From contig CAZPMO010000031.1 of assembly GCA_964587515.1 (NCBI GenBank), positions 1 through 33,635 of the forward strand: 33,635 bases of DNA. The letters run 5' to 3'. Below are positions 17,295-26,384 of this stretch, piece by piece. How positions within the stretch are numbered: position 1 is the first letter of the stretch; the number at the start of each line of letters is the position of its first letter. A program made the translations under genes and the position numbers. Below the pieces are notes generated by a model. It did not search any database. It saw only the letters and a program-made list of their open reading frames with translations, and had not been told where the DNA came from. Origin of the DNA: CAZPMO01 sp964587515 (lineage in GTDB: Bacteria; Pseudomonadota; Alphaproteobacteria; MPNO01).

Positions 17295-18556
17295 TGGCGC
17301 GGCTGCTGGAACATCAGGGTAAGCGGCTGCTGGCGGAAGCCGGGATCGCGACGCCGCGCGGCGTGGTGGCGACAACGACGGCCGAGGCGGGCGCGGCGGC
17401 GCGCGAGATCGGCGGGCCGGTGGCGATAAAAGCGCAGGTGCCGGCCGGTGGGCGGGGGCTCGCGGGCGGGGTACGCTTCGCCGGGAGCGAGGCCGAGGCG
17501 GCGTCGATCGCCGATGAACTGATCGGCTCGGATTTCCTGGGTTTTCCCATCGAAACCGTGCTGGTCGAGGAGCGGCTGGAAATCGCCGGCGAGCTTTATG
17601 TCGCGGTGATGTCGGAGCCGACGCGCCGCGCCCCGGTGTTGATCTTCTCGACCGACGGCGGCGTCGATATCGAAAAAGCCATGGAAGGCGGGGGCGCTGT
17701 CATCGGCGAGGTCGACATTCTGAAAGGCATCGGCGCCAGCTTCGGCATCGATCTGGTGCGCGGGCTGGACCTCGACGGGCGTGTGATCGCGGCGCTGGGG
17801 CGGCTGATCGCGGCGCTTTACGGCGTCTACCGGCGCAACGATTGTACCCTGGCGGAGATCAACCCGCTGGCGGTGACGAAGCGGGGGCTGGTGGCGCTCG
17901 ACGCCCGCATCGCGATCGACGACGACGCGCTGTTCCGGCACCGGGCGCTCCATATCGCGCCCAGCCCGGAGGTCGGCGACCGGCCGCCGACGCCGCTGGA
18001 GCTGGTCGCCGGGCTGATCGACGCCGACGACCATCGCGGCTCCGCCCATTTCGTGCAGATCGACCCCGACGGCGAGATCGCGCGCGGCCTCGGCAAGGTC
18101 TCGATCGGGTTCGACGGTATCGGCACCGGCGTCAGCCTGACGACCATGGACGAGCTGGTCCCGGCCGGGTTCTATCCGAAGAATTTCTGCGATACATCGG
18201 GCAATCCCACGTCGTCGAAGCTCTATCGCATCACCCGCGTGATCCTCTCCCAGCCCGGCATCGAGGGCTATGTGTTCGCGTCCTGCCTGTCCAGCCAGCA
18301 GCTCGACAACACCGCGCGCGGCATCGTGAAGGCGTTCAAGGAGATCTATGGCACGCCGGACGGCCGAATCGAGCCCAACATACCCTGTGTGTTCTCGTTC
18401 CGCGGCGCCTGGGATGAGACCGCGCTGGATCTGTTCGATCGGCACGGGCTCAGCGCGAGCCCGCTGGTGCGCGTGCTGGGACGCGACAGCACGGAGCGCG
18501 ATCTCGCCGTCGCGTTCGGCGAATTGCACGGCCGCTGGAAGGAAAACCGCCCATGA
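17294..18556 (+). CDS. SucC-like ATP-grasp acyl-CoA synthetase (ADP-forming) beta subunit
   Basis: This 420-aa protein resembles succinyl-CoA and malate-CoA ligase beta subunits. An ATP-grasp fold covers about residues 5-230, beginning LEHQGKRLLAEAGI and including the lysine segment AIKAQVPAGGRG and the metal-binding AEINPLAVTKRG. A C-terminal CoA-ligase domain follows, where the usual glycine-rich loop is replaced by FDGIGTGVSLTTMDEL. It should bind ATP and phosphorylate the alpha-subunit histidine during thioester formation from an acid and CoA. The partner alpha subunit is encoded two genes on, with a ferredoxin gene inserted between them, which is unlike normal sucCD. The acid substrate is unknown. 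Confidence 0.82.
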   Translation: MARLLEHQGKRLLAEAGIATPRGVVATTTAEAGAAAREIGGPVAIKAQVPAGGRGLAGGVRFAGSEAEAASIADELIGSDFLGFPIETVLVEERLEIAGELYVAVMSEPTRRAPVLIFSTDGGVDIEKAMEGGGAVIGEVDILKGIGASFGIDLVRGLDLDGRVIAALGRLIAALYGVYRRNDCTLAEINPLAVTKRGLVALDARIAIDDDALFRHRALHIAPSPEVGDRPPTPLELVAGLIDADDHRGSAHFVQIDPDGEIARGLGKVSIGFDGIGTGVSLTTMDELVPAGFYPKNFCDTSGNPTSSKLYRITRVILSQPGIEGYVFASCLSSQQLDNTARGIVKAFKEIYGTPDGRIEPNIPCVFSFRGAWDETALDLFDRHGLSASPLVRVLGRDSTERDLAVAFGELHGRWKENRP

Positions 18557-18885
18557 AGACGCTCGAATTCAACGTTTTCTCGGGCGGCAAGGCGGTGTTC
18601 GACCTCGAGATATGTGCCGCTTGCGATACCAAGGCCTGCATCGCGGCCTGCAATGTACCGAACCTAGCCTGCATCCTGGTGGAGAACGACGGTTTGCCCG
18701 CGCTCAAGGTTACCCTGGAAGAAGCGGCGCGCGGCGCCTGTATCGAGTGTCTGGCCTGCGAGCTTGATTGCCAGGAAAAAGGAGGCGGCGGACTGGCCTT
18801 CGATTTGCCGATGCCGGAGCTTGACGCCCATCTTGATGATTTGGCGCGGCAAGGCGTCCGGCCGGGCTTCGGGAAACAGGACTGA
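18553..18885 (+). CDS. small [4Fe-4S] ferredoxin-like protein
   Basis: This 110-aa protein has nine cysteines. One group is C21-x2-C24-x4-C29-x3-C33 and the other C63-x2-C66-x2-C69-x3-C73, with an extra C40. The spacing fits two [4Fe-4S] clusters with a longer loop in the first motif, so it is probably a small electron carrier or a regulatory/structural subunit. There is no signal peptide. It lies between the SucC-like and SucD-like genes, overlapping the former by 4 bases and ending 3 bases before the latter, so it must be made with them. I do not recognise a named ferredoxin family with this layout. Confidence 0.8.
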   Translation: MKTLEFNVFSGGKAVFDLEICAACDTKACIAACNVPNLACILVENDGLPALKVTLEEAARGACIECLACELDCQEKGGGGLAFDLPMPELDAHLDDLARQGVRPGFGKQD

Positions 18886-18888
18886 GCC

Positions 18889-19803
18889 ATGGCGATTCTG
18901 GTCGATGAGAACACGCGCACCGTGATCCAGGGCATGACCGGGCGCGAGGGGCGGCTGCGCACCGGGCTGATGATCGACGCGGGCAGCGTGGTGGTGGCCG
19001 GCGTGACGCCGGGACGGCGCGGCGAGAGTTTCCGCGACGTGCCGGTCTATCATTCGGTAGCCGAGGCGATCGAGCACCATCCGGAGATCAACGCTTCCAT
19101 GGTGCTGGTGCCGGCGCGGGCGGCGAAGGACGCGGTGTTCGAAGCGCTGGACGCCGGCGTCAAGATGATTTTCCTGATGCCCGAGCGCGTGCCCCATCAC
19201 GACACGCTTGAAGTGATCGCGCGGGCCGCCGCGTGCGACGCCATCGTGGTCGGCCCCAACAGTCCCGGCATCCTCAGCCCCGGCAAGGGCATGCTGGGCG
19301 GGCTTGGCGGGCGCATCGAAATGCTGAACACGGCGTTCAAGCCGGGTGCGGTCGGCATCATCTCGCGGTCGGGCGGCAACACCATGACGCTGGCCTACTA
19401 CCTGACCAAGGCCGGGCACGGGGTTTCGACAGCGGTCGGCGTCGGCGGCGACGCCTTCGTGGGCGCGTCGTGGCGCATGCTGATGGAGAAATTCGAGGCC
19501 GATCCCGAAACCGCCTGCATCGCCGCCTATGGCGAGATCGGCGGGGTGAACGAGGAGGAAGCGGCCGAGCTGATCGCCCAAGGCGGCTTCACAAAGCCGT
19601 TCGTCGCCTATATCGGCGGCGCGCATGCCCGCGAAGGCATGCGTTTCGGCCATGCCGGCGCGGTGATCTCTTCGACACGTGGTGGCGCGACGGGTAAGAT
19701 CGAGGCGCTCAGGGAGGCCGGCGCCATCGTCGTCGATCATCTTGCCGATATCGGCACGGCGGTGAGCGCGGCGCTGGCCGGCGCGGGAGAGAAGGGACCA
19801 TGA
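18889..19803 (+). CDS. SucD-like acyl-CoA synthetase (ADP-forming) alpha subunit
   Basis: This 304-aa protein is close in plan to E. coli SucD. A CoA-binding Rossmann domain opens with MAILVDENTRTVIQGMTGREG and contains VAGVTPGRRG. The GPNSPGILSPGKG segment is next, with serine where SucD has a conserved cysteine. The ligase domain carries the phosphohistidine H255 in MRFGHAGAVI. With the ATP-grasp subunit it should convert an organic acid, CoA and ATP to the acyl-CoA, as in succinyl-CoA or malate-CoA ligase. Its end overlaps the HMG-CoA-lyase-like gene (ATGA), so the thioester made may be the cleavage substrate, directly or after rearrangement. Confidence 0.85.
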   Translation: MAILVDENTRTVIQGMTGREGRLRTGLMIDAGSVVVAGVTPGRRGESFRDVPVYHSVAEAIEHHPEINASMVLVPARAAKDAVFEALDAGVKMIFLMPERVPHHDTLEVIARAAACDAIVVGPNSPGILSPGKGMLGGLGGRIEMLNTAFKPGAVGIISRSGGNTMTLAYYLTKAGHGVSTAVGVGGDAFVGASWRMLMEKFEADPETACIAAYGEIGGVNEEEAAELIAQGGFTKPFVAYIGGAHAREGMRFGHAGAVISSTRGGATGKIEALREAGAIVVDHLADIGTAVSAALAGAGEKGP

Positions 19804-20735
19804 CCGGATTACCGAACCACGTGACGATCAGCGAGGTCGGCGCCCGCGACGGCATCCAGATCGAGCGCGAGTTCATTCCCACCGAGCGCAAAATCGAGCT
19901 GATCGATGCGCTAAGCGCCACCGGGCTGAGCAAAATCGAGGTCTCGAGCTTCGTTCATCCCAAGGTGGTTCCCCAGCTTGCCGACGCCGAGGCCGTGCTT
20001 GGCGCGATCAAGAGACGTCCCGGCGTCAGGTACGCCGCCTTCGTGCCCAACGTGAAGGGCGCCGAGCGCGCGCTCGCCTGCGGCGTCGATGAATTAAAGA
20101 CCGGCGCGGCCGCGTCGGACAGCTTCAACCGCCTGAACGTGCGCATGACCGGCGATGAATTTCTGACCGCCATCGCCGACATGGCGGGGCTGGTCAACGG
20201 AACGGGGGCGGTGATGATCGGCGTCGTCGGCACCGCCTTCGGCTGTCCTTACGAAGGCGACGTGTCCGTCGACCGGGTGCTCCGGATCATCGAGCGTTAC
20301 GCGGCGTTCGGCATCGAGACGGTGCATCTCGCCGATACCACCGGCATGGCCGATCCGGGCAAGGTCCAGGCGCTTGTCGGCCGCATCCGGGACGAAATCC
20401 CCGAGCCGCGCATAGGCCTTCATCTGCACAATACACGCGGCCTCGGCCTCGCCAACGCACTGGCCGGGCTCGAACTCGGCATCGATGAATTCGAGGGCTC
20501 CATCGCCGGGCTCGGCGGTTGCCCCTATGCGCCGCGCGCCGTCGGCAATATCTGCACCGAGGATTTCGTTCACATGCTGCACGGGATGGGAATCGAAACC
20601 GATATCGATCTAGATGCGCTGATCGCGGCGGCCGGGCTGGCGGAAGAAATCGTCGGGCGCACCCTGCCCGGCATGGTGATGAAGGCCGGCAAGGCGGACG
20701 CGCTGCACGATGCGGCCGCGATGGACGATCGCTGA
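19800..20735 (+). CDS. HMG-CoA lyase-like DRE-TIM metallolyase
   Basis: This is a 311-aa TIM-barrel lyase of the hydroxymethylglutaryl-CoA lyase group. Catalytic and metal residues are present: R and D in GARDGIQIE, the H-x-H metal pair in LHLHNTRGLGLAN, and the cysteine of AGLGGCPYAP, with NICTEDFVHML after it. The reaction is a retro-aldol split of a 3-hydroxy-3-methyl acyl-CoA into acetyl-CoA plus a keto acid; relatives act on citramalyl-CoA or similar substrates. In this operon it is the most likely final carbon-carbon cleavage step. It starts inside the SucD-like stop codon. Confidence 0.88.
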   Translation: MTGLPNHVTISEVGARDGIQIEREFIPTERKIELIDALSATGLSKIEVSSFVHPKVVPQLADAEAVLGAIKRRPGVRYAAFVPNVKGAERALACGVDELKTGAAASDSFNRLNVRMTGDEFLTAIADMAGLVNGTGAVMIGVVGTAFGCPYEGDVSVDRVLRIIERYAAFGIETVHLADTTGMADPGKVQALVGRIRDEIPEPRIGLHLHNTRGLGLANALAGLELGIDEFEGSIAGLGGCPYAPRAVGNICTEDFVHMLHGMGIETDIDLDALIAAAGLAEEIVGRTLPGMVMKAGKADALHDAAAMDDR

Positions 20736-20763
20736 ACCGCGAAAACAGGAAGGAGAGCGTCTC

Positions 20764-21801
20764 ATGCCCGGAATTGTGAAAGACCCGGCCGACTGGCGCG
20801 GACCGGATATGGCGCAATCGACCGAATGGGTGCGTGACCTGACCGTCGCCGAGGTGGATGAAATCGACGCGGCATTCCGAAAAGCCGGTCCCGCCGGCGC
20901 CGATTTGCGCGGCGTAACGCGCGAGGATTTTCCGTTGCCCGGCTTCGCCACCGAACTGGCCGACCTCCGCGAGGCGCTTGAGACTGGGCCTGGCATTCGG
21001 CTGTTCCGCGGCTTCCCCGTCGAACGCTACACCACCGAGGAGTTGCGCCTGATCTATTGGGGTATCGGAGTCCATATCGGCACCGCGGTATCGCAGAGTA
21101 AGCGTGGCGATGTACTTGGCGACGTGCGCGATATCGGCACCGACATCAACACGCCGGATGGGCGCGGCTACACCTCCAACGCCGAGCTGGTCTATCACTG
21201 CGATACGGCCGACGTGACCGGGCTGTTCTGCGTGAAGACGCCAAAATCCGGCGGCATGAGCATGGCGGTCTCCTCCGTCGCGGTGCATAACGAGATTGCG
21301 CGCACCCGCCCCGACCTCCTGGAGGTGCTGTATACGCCGTTCCCGTGGAGCTTCCAGGGCCAGGAGCGTCCCGGCGAAAAACAATGGTATTTCCAGCCCG
21401 TCTACGGCATGGCCGAAGGCAAGTTTTGCAGCCGGCTGATCCGCACCCATATCGAATCGTCGCAGCGTTTCGACGACGCGCCGAGATTGAGCGCGGCCCA
21501 GATTGAAGCGCTCGATCTGGTTGACACGCTGGTCGACGACCCGGCCTTCCGGTTCACCCGTCAGTTCGCGCGGGGCGATATCCTGTTCATGAACAACCAC
21601 GTGACCTATCACGCCCGCACCGAATTCGAGGACTGGCCCGAACCGGAACAAAGGCGGCATCTAATGCGGATGTGGCTTTCGGTGCCCAACAGCCGGCCGC
21701 TGACCGACGATTTCGCGGCGATATATCGCGACCGGCGGCCGGGTGCGGTGCGCGGCGGATTTCCCGGCCACGGCGAGACACCGGCTTTCGCGACGGGGTA
21801 A
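20764..21801 (+). CDS. TauD/TfdA-family Fe(II)/2-oxoglutarate dioxygenase
   Basis: This 345-aa protein has the double-stranded beta-helix iron site: H145 and D147 in LVYHCDTADVTG, the distal histidine H283 in NNHVTYHARTEFED, and a 2-oxoglutarate-binding arginine in the RRHLMRMWLS segment (R302 is the best candidate). The enzyme hydroxylates an unactivated carbon while turning 2-oxoglutarate and O2 into succinate and CO2, often to release a heteroatom group. The ATG at 20764 follows AAGGAG; an upstream in-frame ATG at 20710 lies inside the lyase gene's end. It is the last gene of the operon, 28 bases after the lyase, and its stop is 9 bases from the convergent receiver remnant. Substrate unknown. 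Confidence 0.85.
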   Translation: MPGIVKDPADWRGPDMAQSTEWVRDLTVAEVDEIDAAFRKAGPAGADLRGVTREDFPLPGFATELADLREALETGPGIRLFRGFPVERYTTEELRLIYWGIGVHIGTAVSQSKRGDVLGDVRDIGTDINTPDGRGYTSNAELVYHCDTADVTGLFCVKTPKSGGMSMAVSSVAVHNEIARTRPDLLEVLYTPFPWSFQGQERPGEKQWYFQPVYGMAEGKFCSRLIRTHIESSQRFDDAPRLSAAQIEALDLVDTLVDDPAFRFTRQFARGDILFMNNHVTYHARTEFEDWPEPEQRRHLMRMWLSVPNSRPLTDDFAAIYRDRRPGAVRGGFPGHGETPAFATG

Positions 21802-21810
21802 ATTCCGGGG

Positions 21811-22298
21811 TCAGCCGGGAGCGTCGATCATTTCGTCGATTTTATCGATCATGCCGCGCAACTCGTCCGCTGATTGGCTTTGTCGGTCGTCGACCAGGGA
21901 GCCGGATTCGGGTGGCTTTGTGCCGCATTGACGCTCCAGCACCTCGTAAAGCTCATTCGGCATAATCGGCTTGGCGACGTAATCCGTTAGGCCGGCCTCC
22001 AGATATTTTTCGCGATCGCCGCTCATGGCGTTCGCGGTCAGCGCCACGATCGGGAGCCGGGCGTGGTCCGGGCCCAGCCCCGGATCTCTCTGGTCGCCTC
22101 GACGCCATCCATTACCGGCATGTGGATATCCATCAGCACCGCGTCGTATGTCTTGTGCTGGACCGCCTCGACCGCCTCGACGCCATTGTTCGCCATATCG
22201 ACCTGGTGGCCGTTACGCACCAGCAGGGCCAACGCAACCTTCTGATTGATCGGATTGTCCTCGACCAGCAGGAGTTGCAAGCCCCTGGCGGGCGTGTC
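21811..22298 (-). pseudogene. receiver domain of a hybrid histidine kinase, broken by a stop and a frameshift
   Basis: This is the C-terminal receiver part of the kinase gene at 22299-23801. LLLVEDNPINQKVAL and the phospho-acceptor segment DAVLMDIHMPVMDG are in the kinase frame, but a TGA at 22301-22299 separates them from it. After ATREIRG the frame is lost; adding one C to the CCCC run at 22078-22081 (one G on the coding strand) restores RLPIVALTANAMSG and the conserved lysine of YVAKPI. I read this as a damaged gene. A restart at the TTG at 22280 could make a separate short receiver, but the frameshift would still break it. A single-base assembly error could explain the second lesion only. 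Confidence 0.7.
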
Positions 22299-23801
<1,503 letters not shown>

Positions 23802-23829
23802 CGTTTCTTCATGGCACGTTCCCCAGCCA

Positions 23830-23846
23830 CGCCCACGGCGTGGGCG
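23830..23846. promoter_or_regulatory. palindrome upstream of the histidine kinase
   Basis: An 8-bp perfect inverted repeat, CGCCCACG / CGTGGGCG with a single central G, sits about 30 bases upstream of the kinase start in an otherwise AT-rich 300-base gap. It could be an operator or a short hairpin in the leader. No protein can be assigned to it. Confidence 0.35.
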
Positions 23847-23937
23847 CTACAACATTACTACTAGTCTGATATTATAGGAAAAATTCGTTGAGATTCGCTT
23901 AAGCAGGACCAAATTTTCTCATAATTTCAATTGAGGG

Positions 23938-24073
23938 TGGTGCCCGATCCCGGACTCGAACCGGGACGGCCTATACGGCCAACGAATGTTAAGTCTCTTT
24001 TCGTAGACATTTAACACATTGATAACAATAATTATTTTCTGAGAATCCTTGATCGTGTGAGTTTCGGGCACCA
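23938..24073 (-). pseudogene. tRNA-Leu-like relic with 10-bp terminal inverted repeat
   Basis: On the minus strand the last 30 bases form a good tRNA 3' end: T-arm CCCGG-TTCGAGT-CCGGG, then ATCGGGC and ACCA. Before it is a variable-arm hairpin GGCC-GTATA-GGCC, and a degenerate anticodon region AGACTTAACATTCGTTGG that resembles tRNA-Leu(UAA). The 5' end GCCCGA pairs with the 3' end, giving the 10-bp repeat TGGTGCCCGA / TCGGGCACCA. But the body is about 132 bases, the anticodon stem does not pair and the D-arm is unrecognisable and AT-rich. It is most likely a decayed or insertion-disrupted tRNA-Leu, or a left-over tRNA 3' attachment site. Confidence 0.4.
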
Positions 24074-24107
24074 TGCATTCGGGGGGGATTATTTCGTCGC
24101 TGACTGT

Positions 24108-25808
24108 CTATGCTCCTTCCTTGATGAGGTCGGCGATCCTTTCGGCAATCATGATCGTGGGAATATTCGTATTTGCACGCGGGACGCTCGGCATGAGTGA
24201 CGCGTCGCAGACGCGCAGGCCATCAACCTTGTAAACCCGACCGGCGCTGTCGGTTACGGCGTCGGGGTCGTCCGGCGAGCCCATCCTGCACGTGCCGGAC
24301 GCATGCCAGACACCTCCCACGGATGTCTGGATAAACGCCGTCAGCGCGTCGTCGTCCCGCACCAGGTGTCTGATTTCAAGGCCGAGGGTAATAACCGAGT
24401 GAATCAGCCAGGATCGAGCAGGTCCCGCGTAGTCGAGCATGGCGGCGAGGAGGCCGCGCTGCACTTGATTGAACATCCCCGGACCGGCGACCTTCATGAC
24501 TCTTGGCGAGAAGCTGGTTGGAAATGCCGGGCCGCAATGCCCGTCGAGTAGCGGATCGGTCAGGATTTCGGCGCCCAGCAGAAACGCCTTTTTCAACCGT
24601 TCGAGATCCCGCCCGTCCGACAAAAGCTTGAAATCGACGATCGGCTCATCGTCGACGCGGGGCGACGCCAGGGACAGGCTGCCGCGCGAATAGGGTTTGT
24701 TCAGCCAGATGAACAGCGTGCCGATTCGCTGGCCGACGGAATGCCAACCCGACCGGGCAATCATCGCCAGATGCATGTCGCCTTCCGGCGTGCCGGCGAG
24801 TCCCGAGGAAAAGCGCAGGATCGCGTGGTCGTGATGTTCCTCGAGATCCGTCTGTCGCAGCGCTGGCGGAAGATAGGTCGAAACCGCCGTCGAGGGATGA
24901 TCCATCAGGTTGCGGCCGACGCCGGCCAGTTGGGCGACCACGGGAATGTCGAAAACCGGCTGGTCGGAGGGTCCCACGCCGCTGCGCATCAGCAGCGCCG
25001 GCGTGTGAATTGCGCCACAGGACAGGATGGTCTCGTTGGCCTCCATCGTCTGCGTTCCTCCCGAGCCGTCCGCGGGTCGAATGATGGCGCCGGTTGCCCG
25101 CGTTCCCTCGAACGTGATCCGCTCCGCCAGATGGCCGGTCATGATTCGCAGGTTGGGTCGCGCCCGCACCTCGTCGCTCAGGTAAGCGGTCGATGTGGCG
25201 ACCCGGTGCCCATTTTCATCCTTGGCGATAGCGCCCACGTAAATCCCGTCTTCCCACACGCCGTTCTGGTCGGGCTTGGCGGGGTAACCGCGCGCGTCAA
25301 GCGTGGAGCAAAGTTTTTTGACGAAGGGCGACATCTTCGCCTGGGTAATTCGCCGGATCGGAATGGGTCCGTCCTGGCCGTGATAATCGTCGGCAAAATC
25401 ATGGTCGGTTTCCAGCTTGCGGAAATAGGGGAGGACCGTTTCCCAAGACCAGCCCCGCGCGCCGCGTTCCGACCACTCGTCATAGTCGCCAGGCGCGCCG
25501 CGATTTGCGACGAGCGCATTGACGGCCGAACCGCCTCCCAATACCCGTCCCTGTTCGTATCGGCGCGGCTCGGCGGGACCGCCGTGTTTGTCAGGTGGTC
25601 CAAATCTCGCCGTGAGCGAGGGCCAGATATTGTCTTCATCGAGAAAAGCCCGACCGGGATACCGTGTACGGATATTCGCGGGCATATTGCCGGCGGAAAT
25701 ATTCCGACCGGCTTCGACCAACAAAACCGTTGTCTTCGGGTTTTCCGAAAGGCGAGCGGCCAAAACACATCCGGCGCTGCCTCCACCTAAAATCAAGTAG
25801 TCCAGCAT
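24108..25808 (-). CDS. GMC-family FAD-dependent oxidoreductase (choline dehydrogenase-like)
   Basis: This is a 566-aa flavoprotein. The FAD-binding motif LILGGGSAGCVLAARL is at residues 5-20, GRVLGGGSAVNALVANRG near 88 is the GMC signature, and the catalytic histidine lies in VWHASGTCRMG near the C-terminus, with the partner asparagine in NTNIPTIMIAER. No signal peptide is seen. The family oxidises alcohols to aldehydes or acids (choline, aliphatic and aryl alcohols). The ATG at 25808 follows AGGGG with 7-base spacing. The gene lies 147 bases downstream of the tRNA-Leu gene on the same strand and apart from other metabolic genes, so its substrate is open. Confidence 0.9.
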   Translation of the reverse strand: MLDYLILGGGSAGCVLAARLSENPKTTVLLVEAGRNISAGNMPANIRTRYPGRAFLDEDNIWPSLTARFGPPDKHGGPAEPRRYEQGRVLGGGSAVNALVANRGAPGDYDEWSERGARGWSWETVLPYFRKLETDHDFADDYHGQDGPIPIRRITQAKMSPFVKKLCSTLDARGYPAKPDQNGVWEDGIYVGAIAKDENGHRVATSTAYLSDEVRARPNLRIMTGHLAERITFEGTRATGAIIRPADGSGGTQTMEANETILSCGAIHTPALLMRSGVGPSDQPVFDIPVVAQLAGVGRNLMDHPSTAVSTYLPPALRQTDLEEHHDHAILRFSSGLAGTPEGDMHLAMIARSGWHSVGQRIGTLFIWLNKPYSRGSLSLASPRVDDEPIVDFKLLSDGRDLERLKKAFLLGAEILTDPLLDGHCGPAFPTSFSPRVMKVAGPGMFNQVQRGLLAAMLDYAGPARSWLIHSVITLGLEIRHLVRDDDALTAFIQTSVGGVWHASGTCRMGSPDDPDAVTDSAGRVYKVDGLRVCDASLMPSVPRANTNIPTIMIAERIADLIKEGA

Positions 25809-25955
25809 TTCAGCCCCTGTTTTCCGCCCCTTGCCAATGTTGGCCGGCGCACCTGTCGCGCCCTCCGGTATGGCGGAAGTTTAGCGGCAGGCCTTCGCGG
25901 AGGCCATGCATGCGGCTGAGAACTACAAGTGGACGATAATATGGACGGTGCGTTG

Positions 25956-26278
25956 TGGTGCGGGCGGGGGGACTCGAACCCCCACGGGCTTTCGCCCAAC
26001 GGATTTTCATACCAGCTACGGCTTTCGCCGCCCGCGCCATATCGGCACGGTTCGTGGTCTGGACTATCCCTTCACCCTATCCCGACACGGGGCCGGGACT
26101 TAGGCGCTGCCCGTCTAGTCTCTACACCTTCCCGTCGCCGGGATCGTCCGGCTCCGGGCTTGGCTCGGGATTGCCATTTAACAGGGTTCCCCGAATTTGA
26201 GCAGTTCTACGTCGCCGGTTTCCCGGCGCGCACTCAAAGCCTCAAGTCCGTTGCGTCTACCAATTCCGCCACGCCCGC
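25956..26278 (-). tRNA. tRNA-Leu(UAA) interrupted by a group I intron
   Basis: The 5' exon (26278-26244) starts GCGGGCG, has a normal D-arm (GGAATTGGTAGAC) and stops in the anticodon loop after CTT. The 3' exon (26007-25956) resumes AAAATCCGT, then carries a long variable arm (GGGC-GAAA-GCCC), the T-arm GGGGGTTCGAGTCCCCC, the acceptor strand CGCCCGC, discriminator A and an encoded CCA. Joining the exons gives the loop CTTAAAA with anticodon TAA, a perfect 7-bp acceptor stem and a perfect 5-bp anticodon stem. All positions are seen directly. The gene reads UUA leucine codons. Confidence 0.92.
26008..26243 (-). other. group I self-splicing intron in the tRNA-Leu anticodon loop
   Basis: This 236-nt insertion lies between U34 and A35. 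P1 can form between exon ACUU and the internal guide GAGU, giving the required U-G wobble at the 5' splice site, and the intron ends in G. Core elements are in order: GGGGAACCC, then AATCCCGAGCCAAGC (P/Q region), GTAGAGACTAGACGG (R region of P7) and GGATAGTCC (S region). There is no open reading frame for a homing endonuclease. Site and core match the ancient tRNA-Leu(UAA) intron of cyanobacteria and plastids (subgroup IC3). Confidence 0.9.
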
Positions 26279-26320
26279 GTGGCAATGGAAGATAGCAAAT
26301 CTGCGGACAAAATGGCGACG

Positions 26321-26358
26321 TTTAAGTCCGTTGTGTCTACCAATTCCACCAGGGGGCC
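26321..26358 (-). pseudogene. orphan 5' half of a tRNA-Leu gene
   Basis: On the minus strand GGCCCCC is followed by TG, the D-arm GTGGAATTGGTAGACAC and ACGGACTTAAA, which is a tRNA-Leu(UAA) up to the anticodon loop, after which similarity stops. No 3' half is found before the intact tRNA begins 42 bases on. Apart from two changes, bases 8 to 34 match those of the neighbour, so it is a truncated second tRNA-Leu copy. Confidence 0.75.
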
Positions 26359-26384
26359 CCAAGCGCGGGTCGGACAAGATGCTT

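Noticed and set aside
17294..19803. Assignment of the ligase pair as TCA-cycle sucCD
   Set aside because: The pair is embedded in a catabolic operon, interrupted by a ferredoxin gene, has a Ser for the conserved SucD Cys, and lacks sucAB or mdh nearby.
23938..24073. tmRNA or split tmRNA
   Set aside because: The alphaproteobacterial tmRNA is permuted and much longer; no tag-coding frame is visible here.
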